DNA of 41,842 nucleotides from CAZLIC01 sp964559535. GTDB lineage: Bacteria; Pseudomonadota; Alphaproteobacteria; Rhodobacterales; Rhodobacteraceae. This document shows positions 33,091-40,733 of this stretch, one piece after another. The notes under the pieces are model-generated. The model did no database searches. It worked only from the letters and a program-made list of their open reading frames with translations, and was not told the DNA's origin. The position numbers and the translations under genes were made by a program. How positions within the stretch are numbered: the first letter of the stretch is position 1; the number at the start of each line of letters is the position of its first letter. The DNA is taken from contig CAZLIC010000032.1 of NCBI GenBank assembly GCA_964559535.1, forward strand, positions 1 through 41,842. Direction: 5' to 3'.

Positions 33091-36000
33091 TCCGCGGCCT
33101 CGGCCACGCCGGTGGAGTTGCGGCGGGGCACCCATAGACCGGCCTCGCGCAGCGCGGCAAAGCGGGCCTGCAGGGCGTCCAGCGCGCCGGGGTTTTCGCG
33201 GGACATGAAGGCGGTGACGTCGGGGGTGCCCAGCGTGGCGTCCCAGGCCAGGTCGATCAGGTGGTGCGGCACGGCGCGCGTCAGGTGGGCGAACTGGCCC
33301 AGGTGATCCACCGTGGCCGCGATTTCGGCGGCGCCGCGGAAGCCGTGGCGCATCATGCCTGCGGCCCAGCCGGGTTGCGCCAGCCGGGCGCGCACGGTGC
33401 GGGCGATTTCCTCGGGCAGCGTGCGGGCCCTGGGTACGGCGCCGGTGGTGTCAAGATGCCAGAGCGCGGGGGCGGGGCCGCCAAGGGCGGCCACGGCGGC
33501 GGCAAAGCCGCCTTCGTGCGCGGCATAGTCCGAGGCCACCAGCACATCGGTCTCAGTAAGGTCCTGCACATGGGCGAAGGCATCGGCGGCTTTCAGGCGC
33601 TGTTCCAGGGCGGGGCGGTCCTGTGTGGTGCTGCCGTCGGCGGCGATGGCCCAGGACGAATGCGCGATCCAGGCCTCTCCGGCGGCGTTGCGGCCTGCGT
33701 CGGAGTAGTCCTCCAGCGCGGCGCCCATGCCCAGCCCGTATTGCCCCGGTTCGGGGGCAAAGACCCGGGGGGTTTTCAAGACATAGGGGTTGTCGGCGGG
33801 GTCTTCGTCGCGGGTAGCCAGAAGGGCGGCGCCGGTTTCAAAGAGTTGCGGCAGGGACGGGAAGGTGTCGCGGAACAGGCCCGAGACGCGGCAGGTGACG
33901 TCGATGCGGGGACGGCGGAGTTCGGCAAGGGGGATCGCTGTGACGCCGGTGACGCGGTCCGAGCCTTCGTCCCACCGGGGCGCCAGCCCGGCCAGGTGCA
34001 GCGCCATGGCAAATTCCTCGCCCGCGGTGCGCATGGTGGCCGACCCCCAGAGATCGACCACCAGCCCGCGCGGCCAGTCGCCCATGTCCTGCAGGTGGCG
34101 GCGCAACAGCTCCTCGGCCAGCTTCACACCCTGCGCATGGGCGGCGCGGGACGGCACGGCGCGGGGATCGACGGCATAAAGGTTGCGCCCCGTCGGCAGC
34201 ACGTCGGAGCGCCCGCGATGCGGCGAGCCTGCGGGGCCGGGGGGAACCCGTTGGCCCGCCAGCCCGGCCAGCAGCCCCTCCATCTCGCCTTCGGCCTGCC
34301 CGTAGACGTGCAGGCCGTCGCCATAGCGGGATTCCTTCAGGTCACAGACAAAGCGGTCGATGCGGGGGATGGCTTCGGCCGGGGAGGCGTCGGGCGGCAG
34401 GTTCAGGTCGGCGGCGATGCCGCTGGCCGCGGCCTCGTCGCGGATGGCGGCGATCAGGCGGGTGCGGCGGGCGGGGTCAAGCCCGTCGGCGGTGGAGTAT
34501 TCGTCCAGCAGCCGTTCGAGGCGGTGGAGCGCGTCGGGCAGGTCGGACTGCGTCAGCGGCGGCGGCAGGTGGCCGAGCGTGACCGCGCCGATGCGGCGTT
34601 TCGCCTGCGCCGCCTCGCCGGGGTCGTTCACGATGAAGGGGTAGAAGACGGGCAGCGGGCCGGTCAGCGCCTCGGGCCAGCAGTCGCTGCCCAGTGCCAC
34701 GGCCTTGCCCGGCAGCCATTCCAGCGTGCCATGCGCGCCGATGTGGACCAGCGCGTGGGGGTCGGTGCTGCGGAGCCAGAGGTAGAAGGCCACATAGGCG
34801 TGGCGGGGGGTGCGTGAGAGGTCGTGGTAGCTGTCGGCGCGGGTGGCGCTGTCGGCACGTTCGGGCTGCAGCGCGAGGATGAGGTTGCCCGCGCGCAGCG
34901 CCCGGAAGCGGAAGGCATGGCCGTCGCAGGCCGGGTCATCCGTGGGGTCGCCCCAGGCGGCGTGAAGCTGGTCGCGCAAAGGTTCGGGCAGGGTTTCGAG
35001 GGCTTTGAGGTAGGCGGCGAGGGGCCAGGATTCGGTCGCGTCCGTCAGGCGCTGCGCCAGCGGGGCCGTTGCAAGGGGGGCTGTCTGCCCCCCGCTCGCT
35101 GCGCTCGCCCCCCCCGAGGGTATTTGGGCAAAGATGAGGGGGGATGTGGTGTAGCCATGGGCGGCCAGCGCCATGGCGATGGCTTCGGCCGAAGCGGGGG
35201 CGTCGAGGCCGACGGCATGGGCGGCGTTCCAGTCGCGGCCCGGGTAGGTGGAGAGGATGAGGACGATCCGTTTCGCGGCGTTCGGGGTGGTGGCGAGGCG
35301 GAGGTGGGCGGTGACGCGGTCGGCGATGGCGTCGATGCGGGCGGGGTCGGCGCGGTGGGCAAAGCGGGCGAACTGCAGGTCGGGGTCGCGTTTGCCGGGG
35401 GATTTGAACGAGGCGACACCGGCCAGGATGCGGCCGTCGACTTCGGGCAGGGCCACGTGCATGGCAAGGTCGGCGGGCGACAGGCCGCGTTCGGAGGCGG
35501 CCCAGTCGCGGCGGCGGGCGGTGGACAGGGCGACCTGGAAGACCGGGCATCCGGAGGCATCCAGCGGCGAGGTGCCGTCCTCGCCGCGGGCGGAGAAGGC
35601 GGTGGCGTTGACGATGGCCTGCGGGGCGAAGGCCGCGAGGTGGGCGCGCAGGGCGTGGGCGGCGGGGCCCTTCAGCGAGGGGGCGAAGAGGCCGTGGGCG
35701 GGGATGCCGCGGGCGCGGACGGCGCGGATCAGGGCGTTGACCGGGGCGGTGTCGGCGGCGGTCAGGTAGCTGCGGTAGAAGGTGACGGCGATGCCGCCGG
35801 GGGCGGGCGGGGGGACCACGCCGAGGTCGGGGTCGTACCAGCCGGTATCGGGCACCGTCTTGTCGCCAGTGACAGGCGCCGCATAGAGGCCCGCCGCCAG
35901 CGCGAGTTGCGCCAGCGCCGCCTGCGCGGCCACGGCCCCGCCCGTGTCACACAGCGCCGCGAGGCGGCGGAGGGTGGAGACAGGGACGGTGGAGAGCGCG

Positions 36001-36425
36001 TCGAGCCGGTCGTCGGGGCGGCCGTCTGCGGGCAGAATCGCCAGCGCGATGCCGTGGCGGCGGGCCAGGTCCTGCACGGTGGCAAGGCCATAGGGCCAGT
36101 AGGCCTCGCCCCCGATCAGGCGGATCAGGATGCCTTTCGCATGGCGCAAGACCGTGTCGGCGTAGGTGTCGACCGACAGGGGGTGCTTCAGCGCGATCAG
36201 GTTGAGGAGGCGTAGGGTGGGCAATCTGCCCACCTCTGGTGCCGGGGTGGGCAGATTGCCCACCCTACCGGCGTCCGGTGCGTGGCCGCGGTGCCAGCCC
36301 GCCGCAAAGGCGCCGAGGTCGCTGTCGGAAAACGACAGCACCACCAGATCGGCGGGCGTCTGGCCCGGATCGTAGGGTGTTTCGCTTTCGTCGAGCCCGC
36401 GGGCTTCGCGGAAGACCACATGCAC
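33087..36425 (-). CDS. cobN: cobaltochelatase subunit CobN, with two repeat-derived insertions
   Basis: 1112 aa from GTG 36425 (MHVVFREARGLDESETP), 5 bases after the cobW stop. It is the large subunit that inserts cobalt into hydrogenobyrinate a,c-diamide together with CobS and CobT (not in this window). Visible landmarks: VVLSFSDSDLGAFAAGW, ILIRLIGGEAYWPYG, VHIGAHGTLEWLPGKAVALG, ARGLVVDLWGSATMRTAGEEFAMALHL-type C-terminal motifs (GLVVDLWGSATMRTAGEEFA) and MMRHGFRGAAEIAATVDHL. Residues 53-72 (GRVGNLPTPAPEVGRLPTLR) are encoded by a palindromic repeat and about 429-451 (including QIPSGGASAASGGQTAPLA) by a second dispersed repeat. Both keep the frame, and the conserved blocks around them are intact, so the protein is probably active. 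Confidence 0.94.
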   Translation of the reverse strand: MHVVFREARGLDESETPYDPGQTPADLVVLSFSDSDLGAFAAGWHRGHAPDAGRVGNLPTPAPEVGRLPTLRLLNLIALKHPLSVDTYADTVLRHAKGILIRLIGGEAYWPYGLATVQDLARRHGIALAILPADGRPDDRLDALSTVPVSTLRRLAALCDTGGAVAAQAALAQLALAAGLYAAPVTGDKTVPDTGWYDPDLGVVPPPAPGGIAVTFYRSYLTAADTAPVNALIRAVRARGIPAHGLFAPSLKGPAAHALRAHLAAFAPQAIVNATAFSARGEDGTSPLDASGCPVFQVALSTARRRDWAASERGLSPADLAMHVALPEVDGRILAGVASFKSPGKRDPDLQFARFAHRADPARIDAIADRVTAHLRLATTPNAAKRIVLILSTYPGRDWNAAHAVGLDAPASAEAIAMALAAHGYTTSPLIFAQIPSGGASAASGGQTAPLATAPLAQRLTDATESWPLAAYLKALETLPEPLRDQLHAAWGDPTDDPACDGHAFRFRALRAGNLILALQPERADSATRADSYHDLSRTPRHAYVAFYLWLRSTDPHALVHIGAHGTLEWLPGKAVALGSDCWPEALTGPLPVFYPFIVNDPGEAAQAKRRIGAVTLGHLPPPLTQSDLPDALHRLERLLDEYSTADGLDPARRTRLIAAIRDEAAASGIAADLNLPPDASPAEAIPRIDRFVCDLKESRYGDGLHVYGQAEGEMEGLLAGLAGQRVPPGPAGSPHRGRSDVLPTGRNLYAVDPRAVPSRAAHAQGVKLAEELLRRHLQDMGDWPRGLVVDLWGSATMRTAGEEFAMALHLAGLAPRWDEGSDRVTGVTAIPLAELRRPRIDVTCRVSGLFRDTFPSLPQLFETGAALLATRDEDPADNPYVLKTPRVFAPEPGQYGLGMGAALEDYSDAGRNAAGEAWIAHSSWAIAADGSTTQDRPALEQRLKAADAFAHVQDLTETDVLVASDYAAHEGGFAAAVAALGGPAPALWHLDTTGAVPRARTLPEEIARTVRARLAQPGWAAGMMRHGFRGAAEIAATVDHLGQFAHLTRAVPHHLIDLAWDATLGTPDVTAFMSRENPGALDALQARFAALREAGLWVPRRNSTGVAEAAE
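35075..35141 (+). repeat. dispersed G/C hairpin repeat, copy b, inside cobN
   Basis: Plus-strand reading GGGGGGCTGTCTGCCCCCC, then CGCTCGCTGCGCTCG, a C-run, GAGGGTATTTGGGCAAAGATGAGGGG. The first 20 bases are identical to 39015-39034, and the 3' part matches copy a at 30543-30591. Inside cobN it is read antisense as residues about 429-451, a Gly/Ala/Ser/Pro-rich loop, without a stop or frameshift. Confidence 0.75.
36212..36268. repeat. 57-bp palindromic repeat element, copy 2, in frame inside cobN
   Basis: The same two 22-base arms as at 13039-13096, here around a 13-base loop (CTCTGGTGCCGGG on the plus strand). Length 57 equals 19 codons, so the cobN frame is kept; the TAG triplets present in both arms fall out of the cobN frame. 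The encoded peptide (G-R-V-G-N-L-P-T ... V-G-R-L-P-T-L-R) is itself nearly repeated because of the palindrome. Confidence 0.92.
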
Positions 36426-36430
36426 CGGCG

Positions 36431-37459
36431 TCAGGCCCCCAGGGTTTCGCGGATGGCGGGGATGTCGAGATCGCCCGTCTCGGCAATGACCACCAGCTGG
36501 GTGCGGCGTGGCAAGTCGCCCCAGGGGCGGTCGTACTGCGCGCGCACCCGCTCGCCCACGGCCTGCAACAGCATCCGCATCGGCTTGCCGGTGACGGCGA
36601 CATAGCCCTTGACGCGCAGCACCGCGTGGTCGCGGGCCAGCTGGCGGACGCGGGCCATCAGCACCTCGGGGTCGTTGATCTCGGGCAGGTCCACGACCGT
36701 CGAGGCGAAGTCGTCGTGTTCGTGATCCTCGCCGTCGTGGTGGCTGGGGCGGGCGGCCAGGTCATCCTCGGCGGCGGCGTGCAGGCCCAGGATCACGCGG
36801 GGGTCGATGGCGCCTTCGGTGACGGCCAGCATGGGGATGCTGCGGGGGGTTTCGGCGGCAATGGCGGCCCGGGCGGCGGCAAGGCCGGTTTCGCCCGCAA
36901 GGTCGGCCTTGGTCAAGAGGATGAGGTCGGCGCAGGCGATCTGGTCCTCGAACACCTCGGAAAGGGGTGTTTCGTGGTCCAGGCTGTCGTCGGCCTGCCG
37001 CTGCGCCTCGACCGCCGCCGGGTCGGGCGCAAAGCGGCCGGCCGCCACCGCCTCGGCATCGGCCAGGGCAATCACCCCGTCGACGGTGATGCGCGAGCGG
37101 ATCGCGGGCCAGTCGAAGGCCTTCAACAGCGGCTTCGGCAGGGCCAGGCCGCTGGTCTCGATCAGGATGTGGTCGGGGCGGGTGGGCATGGCCAAGAGCG
37201 CCTCGACGGTAGGGATGAAGTCGTCGGCCACGGTGCAGCAGATGCAGCCGTTGGCCAGTTCCACGATGTTCTCGGCCGGGCAGGACGCATCGGCACAATC
37301 CTTCAGGATATTGCCGTCGACGCCCACGGTGCCGAACTCGTTCACCAGGATGGCCAGCCGACGCCCCTGCGGGTTGGCCATGAGGTGGCGGATCAGCGTG
37401 GTCTTCCCCGAGCCGAGGAAGCCGGTGATGACGGTGACGGGGGTTTTCTCAAGGCTCAT
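36431..37459 (-). CDS. cobW: CobW GTPase (COG0523 metallochaperone)
   Basis: 342 aa from ATG 37459, overlapping the DUF1636 stop (ATGA). Walker A GFLGSGKTT, the metal-binding GCICC (CxCC) motif, ETSGLALPKPLL, LTKADL (G4) and a His/Asp-rich loop HHDGEDHEHDD are visible, followed by the CobW C-terminal domain (RVKGYVAVTGKPMRMLLQAVG). It is thought to deliver cobalt or protect it from other metals before chelation by CobNST, using GTP. The position just upstream of cobN supports this. Confidence 0.95.
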   Translation of the reverse strand: MSLEKTPVTVITGFLGSGKTTLIRHLMANPQGRRLAILVNEFGTVGVDGNILKDCADASCPAENIVELANGCICCTVADDFIPTVEALLAMPTRPDHILIETSGLALPKPLLKAFDWPAIRSRITVDGVIALADAEAVAAGRFAPDPAAVEAQRQADDSLDHETPLSEVFEDQIACADLILLTKADLAGETGLAAARAAIAAETPRSIPMLAVTEGAIDPRVILGLHAAAEDDLAARPSHHDGEDHEHDDFASTVVDLPEINDPEVLMARVRQLARDHAVLRVKGYVAVTGKPMRMLLQAVGERVRAQYDRPWGDLPRRTQLVVIAETGDLDIPAIRETLGA

Positions 37460-37845
37460 GTGGGCTCCAGCGGCGGGATGCGGGCGACGGACTGCTTGCG
37501 AAAGACTTCGGGCCGTTCGCGCCAGGGAACGAGGCCATCGGGCGTCGCGGCATAGCGCGCGGCGCCGTCCAGGATCGCGGGGATGTGGGTGTCGGACAGG
37601 CGGGCGTAGACATAGGTCCACTTGCCGGGCGATTGCAGCGCCACGCTGCAGCCATCGCCGCAGACCGACAGGCATTCGACGGCCCGGACAGTGACCCCCG
37701 CGGGCAGGTCGGCCGCCGCAAGGGCTGCGTGCAGAAGCGCGCCGGGCCGTTCACCCGAGCCCGTCCAGCCCGCGCCCTTGCAGGTGGTGCAGACCACCAG
37801 CGTGGCCTGCAGCGTAGGGGGCGGGGTGCCGTCCATCGTGGTCAT
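37456..37845 (-). CDS. DUF1636 family, probable [2Fe-2S] thioredoxin-fold protein
   Basis: 129 aa from ATG 37845 (ATG 37836 possible), with AAGGGAAG just upstream. Four or more conserved-looking Cys are visible: CTTCKGAGW near the N-terminus and ECLSVCGDGCSVAL in the middle, the pattern of small thioredoxin-fold [2Fe-2S] ferredoxins. The C-terminal half has WTYVYARLSDTHIPAILDGAARY. It is the first gene after the B12 riboswitch and is coupled to cobW, so it most likely serves cobalamin synthesis or cobalt handling. Its actual role is not established. Confidence 0.82.
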   Translation of the reverse strand: MTTMDGTPPPTLQATLVVCTTCKGAGWTGSGERPGALLHAALAAADLPAGVTVRAVECLSVCGDGCSVALQSPGKWTYVYARLSDTHIPAILDGAARYAATPDGLVPWRERPEVFRKQSVARIPPLEPT

Positions 37846-37954
37846 CTTCCCTTGCGGCGACCGGGTAGGCCAGCGGCAGGGGAACGCGCGGGGCCTGCGG
37901 CACCCGCGACATCGAACCCGGCCGCGGAACACCCCGTCCGCCCGTCACGTCCCG

Positions 37955-38155
37955 TTGCACCGGCAGGTCTCCCGGCTGGGCAGAGCGGGTTTCCCCCCGG
38001 TTCCCGCCTTCCCGGCGCCCGACTTGCATCGGACGGCCAGTGGCATGGAGCCTCTCTGCGTTACGGTCGCGGGGGCGGCTGCGCTTCGGTTCCGGCGCGC
38101 GGGGCGTCGTGAACCTGTCGCATTCCCTCTTCGCCTGCGGTAGGCAGGCACCGGC
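37955..38155 (-). ncRNA. cobalamin (B12) riboswitch
   Basis: On the minus strand the core elements occur in order: GAGGGAATGCGACAGG and GTTCACGAC, then GCAGCCGCCCCCGCGACCGTAACG, then ATGCCACTGGCC, GGGAAGGCGGGAACC, and the B12 box AGCCGGGAGACCTGCC (37977-37962), which matches the consensus fully. It lies 110 bp upstream of the DUF1636 start and so controls DUF1636-cobW-cobN-cobG-cobH-cobI-cobJ: adenosylcobalamin binding should reduce expression. The G/C-rich stretch 37920-37950 after the B12 box probably forms the expression platform. The 5' boundary is approximate. The gap 37846-38208 contains only this element and the cobO promoter. Confidence 0.95.
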
Positions 38156-38208
38156 GCAGGTCCGGGATGGACCCGGGCGGGCGCCAAGTCAAGGACGGGA
38201 AGCGGCGG

Positions 38209-38865
38209 ATGGGCGACGAAGCCGACAATACGGGTGAAGGCGCGGGAAACGTCGGGGTCGAGGCGGATGCCGGACGCCATGCGCGCAAGATGGCCAAGAA
38301 GAAGGCCGCGCGCGACCGCATGATGGCGACCAAGGAAGGCGAGAAGGGCCTGGTGATCGTGCTGACCGGGGCGGGCAAGGGCAAGTCCTCGTCGGGCTTC
38401 GGCATGATCCTGCGCTGCATCGCGCACGGCATGCCGTCGGCCGTGGTGCAGTTCATCAAGGGCGCCTGGGACACCGGCGAGCGGCGGCTGATCGAGGGGT
38501 CGTTCGGGCACCTGTGCCAGTTCCACGCGATGGGCGAGGGCTTTACCTGGGAAACGCAGGACCGCGACCGCGACATCGCCATGGCGGCGAAGGGGTGGGA
38601 GAAGGCGAAAGAGCTGATCCGCGACGACAGCATCCGCATGGTGCTCTTGGACGAGATCAACATCGCGCTGCGCTATGGCTATCTGGATGTGGCCGAGGTG
38701 CTGGCCTTCCTCGCCGACGAGAAGCCGGCGATGACGCATGTGGTGCTGACCGGGCGCAACGCCGACCCGCGGCTGGTCGAGGCCGCCGATCTGGTGACCG
38801 AGATGACGCTGGTGAAACACCCGTTCCGCGCGGGGATCAAGGCGCAGAAGGGGGTGGAGTTCTGA
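38209..38865 (+). CDS. cobO: corrinoid adenosyltransferase (cob(I)yrinic acid a,c-diamide)
   Basis: 218 aa from ATG 38209 (an upstream ATG at 38167 would add 14 Gly/Arg-rich residues). It attaches the adenosyl group from ATP to Co(I) corrinoid. Visible: P-loop variant TGAGKGKSSSGFGM, AVVQFIKGAWDTGER, FTWETQDRDRD, VLLDEINIALRYGYL, HVVLTGRNADPRLVEAADLVTEM and the KHPFRAGIKAQKGVEF end, which are diagnostic for CobO/BtuR. It is divergent from the riboswitch operon, so it does not carry the riboswitch in its own leader. Confidence 0.95.
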   Translation: MGDEADNTGEGAGNVGVEADAGRHARKMAKKKAARDRMMATKEGEKGLVIVLTGAGKGKSSSGFGMILRCIAHGMPSAVVQFIKGAWDTGERRLIEGSFGHLCQFHAMGEGFTWETQDRDRDIAMAAKGWEKAKELIRDDSIRMVLLDEINIALRYGYLDVAEVLAFLADEKPAMTHVVLTGRNADPRLVEAADLVTEMTLVKHPFRAGIKAQKGVEF

Positions 38866-39231
38866 TGCGCCGTGCCAGGGGGCGACAGGGCACCCCGCCC
38901 TCGGGCTTCGCGGCGGCTGACGCCGCCTTGAAGCTCTGCGGCGCGGCCCAGCGGGGGGAGACCCCCCCGCACCCCCCGGCACATCCCGTGCGGCGTGGCA
39001 CAGGCGGAACCCCCGGGGGGCTGTCTGCCCCCCGGCCCCCCCGAGGATATTTGGAAAAGGAAGAAGGGAAGATCGGACGGGTCCGCCCGGGGCTTGCGTC
39101 CCTTCCCGGATGTTCCGGGGGGCGGGGGGCAGCGCCCGCGGGCCAGTCGGGCCGGGCGCGGGGGTCCAAGGGGGGCTTTGCCCCCCTTGCCTGGCCCAAG
39201 GACGCAGCCCACGGGAGAGCTACGGGGTGAC
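38866..39231. repeat. cobO-cobQ gap filled with G/C-rich dispersed repeats
   Basis: 366 bp without a credible gene; reading frames here give Pro/Gly/Arg-rich peptides only. Parts: 38892-38962 shares blocks with the region after putA (27165-27250); 39015-39068 is copy c of the hairpin repeat, starting with 20 bases identical to 35075-35094 and ending CCGAGGATATTTGGAAAAGGAAGAAG; 39167-39189 is a perfect 9-bp stem CAAGGGGGG/CCCCCCTTG with loop CTTTG. These may act as terminators for cobO. A promoter for cobQ is not identifiable. Confidence 0.6.
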
Positions 39232-40689
39232 ATGCGGTCGCTGATGATCCAGGGCTGCGGGTCGAACGTGGGCAAGTCGCTGCTGGTGGCGGGCCTGTGC
39301 CGGGCGGCGCTGCGGCGGGGGCTGCGCGTCGCGCCGTTCAAGCCGCAGAACATGTCGAACAACGCGGCCGTCACCGCCGACGGCGGCGAGATCGGGCGGG
39401 CGCAGGCGCTGCAGGCGCTGGCCTGCGGGATTGATCCGCACACCGACATGAACCCGGTGCTTCTGAAGCCCGAATCCGAGACGGGCGCGCAGGTGGTGGT
39501 GCAGGGGCGGCGCGTGGCCACCGTGAAGGCGGGTGACTATGCGCGGCTGAAGCCCGGCCTGATGGCCCCGGTGCTGGAGAGTTTCGGGCGGTTGCAGAAC
39601 GCTTTCGACCTTGTGATCGTCGAGGGTGCCGGGTCGCCGGCCGAGGTGAACCTGCGGGCGGGCGACATTGCCAACATGGGCTTTGCCCGGGCGGCAGGCG
39701 TGCCGGTGGTGCTGGCGGGCGACATCGACCGCGGCGGCGTGATTGCGCAGGTGGTGGGCACGCAGGCGGTGCTGGACCCCGAAGATGCGGCGATGGTGGC
39801 GGGGTTCCTGATCAACAAGTTCCGCGGCGACCCGCGGCTGTTCGATGATGGCTACCGGCTGATCGAAACCCGCACCGGCTGGCGCGGTTTCGGCGTGGTG
39901 CCGTGGTTTCGCGATGCGCACCGGCTGCCCGCCGAGGATGCGCTGGACCTGCCCGCCGGGGGCGGCCAAGGCCTGCACATTGCCGCACTCGCCTTTCCGC
40001 GGATCGCCAATTTCGACGATCTGGACCCGCTGGCGCAGGAGGCGGGCGTGCGGCTGACGCTGGTGCGGCCGGGCCGGCCCATCCCGGGCGATGCGGCGCT
40101 GGTGATCCTGCCGGGGTCGAAATCCACCCGCGGCGACCTGGCCGCGGTGCGGGCCGAGGGCTGGGACATCGACCTGGCCGCGCATCACCGCCGCGGCGGC
40201 CGCATCCTGGGCCTGTGCGGCGGCTATCAGATGCTGGGCCGGTCGATTGCCGACCCCGAAGGTATCGAGGGGCCACCGGGCGAGACGGCGGGCCTGGGGT
40301 TTCTGGACGTGGCCACGGTGATGACGCCCGACAAGCGGCTGACGCGCACCACCGCCATCCACGCGGCCAGCGGGCTGACGGTCGAGGGCTACGAGATCCA
40401 CATCGGCCGCACCGAGGGCCCCGACCGGGCACGGCCCTTTGCCCATGTGGCGGGGCAGGCCGAGGGCGCGGTCTCGGCCGACGGGCGGGTGACGGGCACC
40501 TACCTGCACGGGCTGTTCACGGCGGATGCGTTCCGTGCGGCTTTCCTTGGGGACCTGGGTGCGGTGCCGTCGGGCCTGTCCTACGCGGCGGGCGTGCAGG
40601 ACGTGCTGGACCGGCTGGCGGATCACATCGAGGCGCATCTGGACGTAACCGGTCTGCTGGCTTTGGCCGGGCAAGGCACGCTGAGGTAG
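39232..40689 (+). CDS. cobQ: cobyric acid synthase (adenosylcobyric acid synthase)
   Basis: 485 aa from ATG 39232, preceded by GGGGTGAC. It amidates four side chains (b, d, e, g) of adenosylcobyrinic a,c-diamide using glutamine and ATP. N-terminal dethiobiotin-synthetase-like ATPase with GCGSNVGKSLLVAGLCR, FKPQNMSNNA, NPVLLKPESETGAQVVVQG and VEGAGSPAEVNLR. The C-terminal class I glutamine amidotransferase has ILGLCGGYQMLGR (nucleophile Cys), a later YEIHIGRTEGPDR (H) and GTYLHGLF. Full length. It follows the repeat-filled gap after cobO. Confidence 0.96.
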   Translation: MRSLMIQGCGSNVGKSLLVAGLCRAALRRGLRVAPFKPQNMSNNAAVTADGGEIGRAQALQALACGIDPHTDMNPVLLKPESETGAQVVVQGRRVATVKAGDYARLKPGLMAPVLESFGRLQNAFDLVIVEGAGSPAEVNLRAGDIANMGFARAAGVPVVLAGDIDRGGVIAQVVGTQAVLDPEDAAMVAGFLINKFRGDPRLFDDGYRLIETRTGWRGFGVVPWFRDAHRLPAEDALDLPAGGGQGLHIAALAFPRIANFDDLDPLAQEAGVRLTLVRPGRPIPGDAALVILPGSKSTRGDLAAVRAEGWDIDLAAHHRRGGRILGLCGGYQMLGRSIADPEGIEGPPGETAGLGFLDVATVMTPDKRLTRTTAIHAASGLTVEGYEIHIGRTEGPDRARPFAHVAGQAEGAVSADGRVTGTYLHGLFTADAFRAAFLGDLGAVPSGLSYAAGVQDVLDRLADHIEAHLDVTGLLALAGQGTLR

Positions 40690-40701
40690 GCCGTGGCGTG
40701 G

Positions 40702-40715
40702 CTGCCGTGCGGCAG
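40702..40715. terminator. small hairpin between convergent cobQ and sulfotransferase gene
   Basis: CTGCC (40702-40706) pairs with GGCAG (40711-40715) around GTGC in the 44-bp gap between two convergent stop codons. It is short and without a T-run, so termination is only a possibility. Confidence 0.25.
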
Positions 40716-40733
40716 AACCCCATGCATCACGGG

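Noticed and set aside
33087..36425. cobN as a pseudogene because of the repeat insertions
   Set aside because: Both insertions keep the frame, no internal stop exists over 1112 codons, and conserved blocks on both sides of each insertion are intact.
38864..39230. Frame overlapping the cobO stop (Pro/Gly/Arg-rich, about 120 residues)
   Set aside because: Low-complexity translation of G/C-rich intergenic repeats, no family features and no ribosome site; it ends at the cobQ start by chance.
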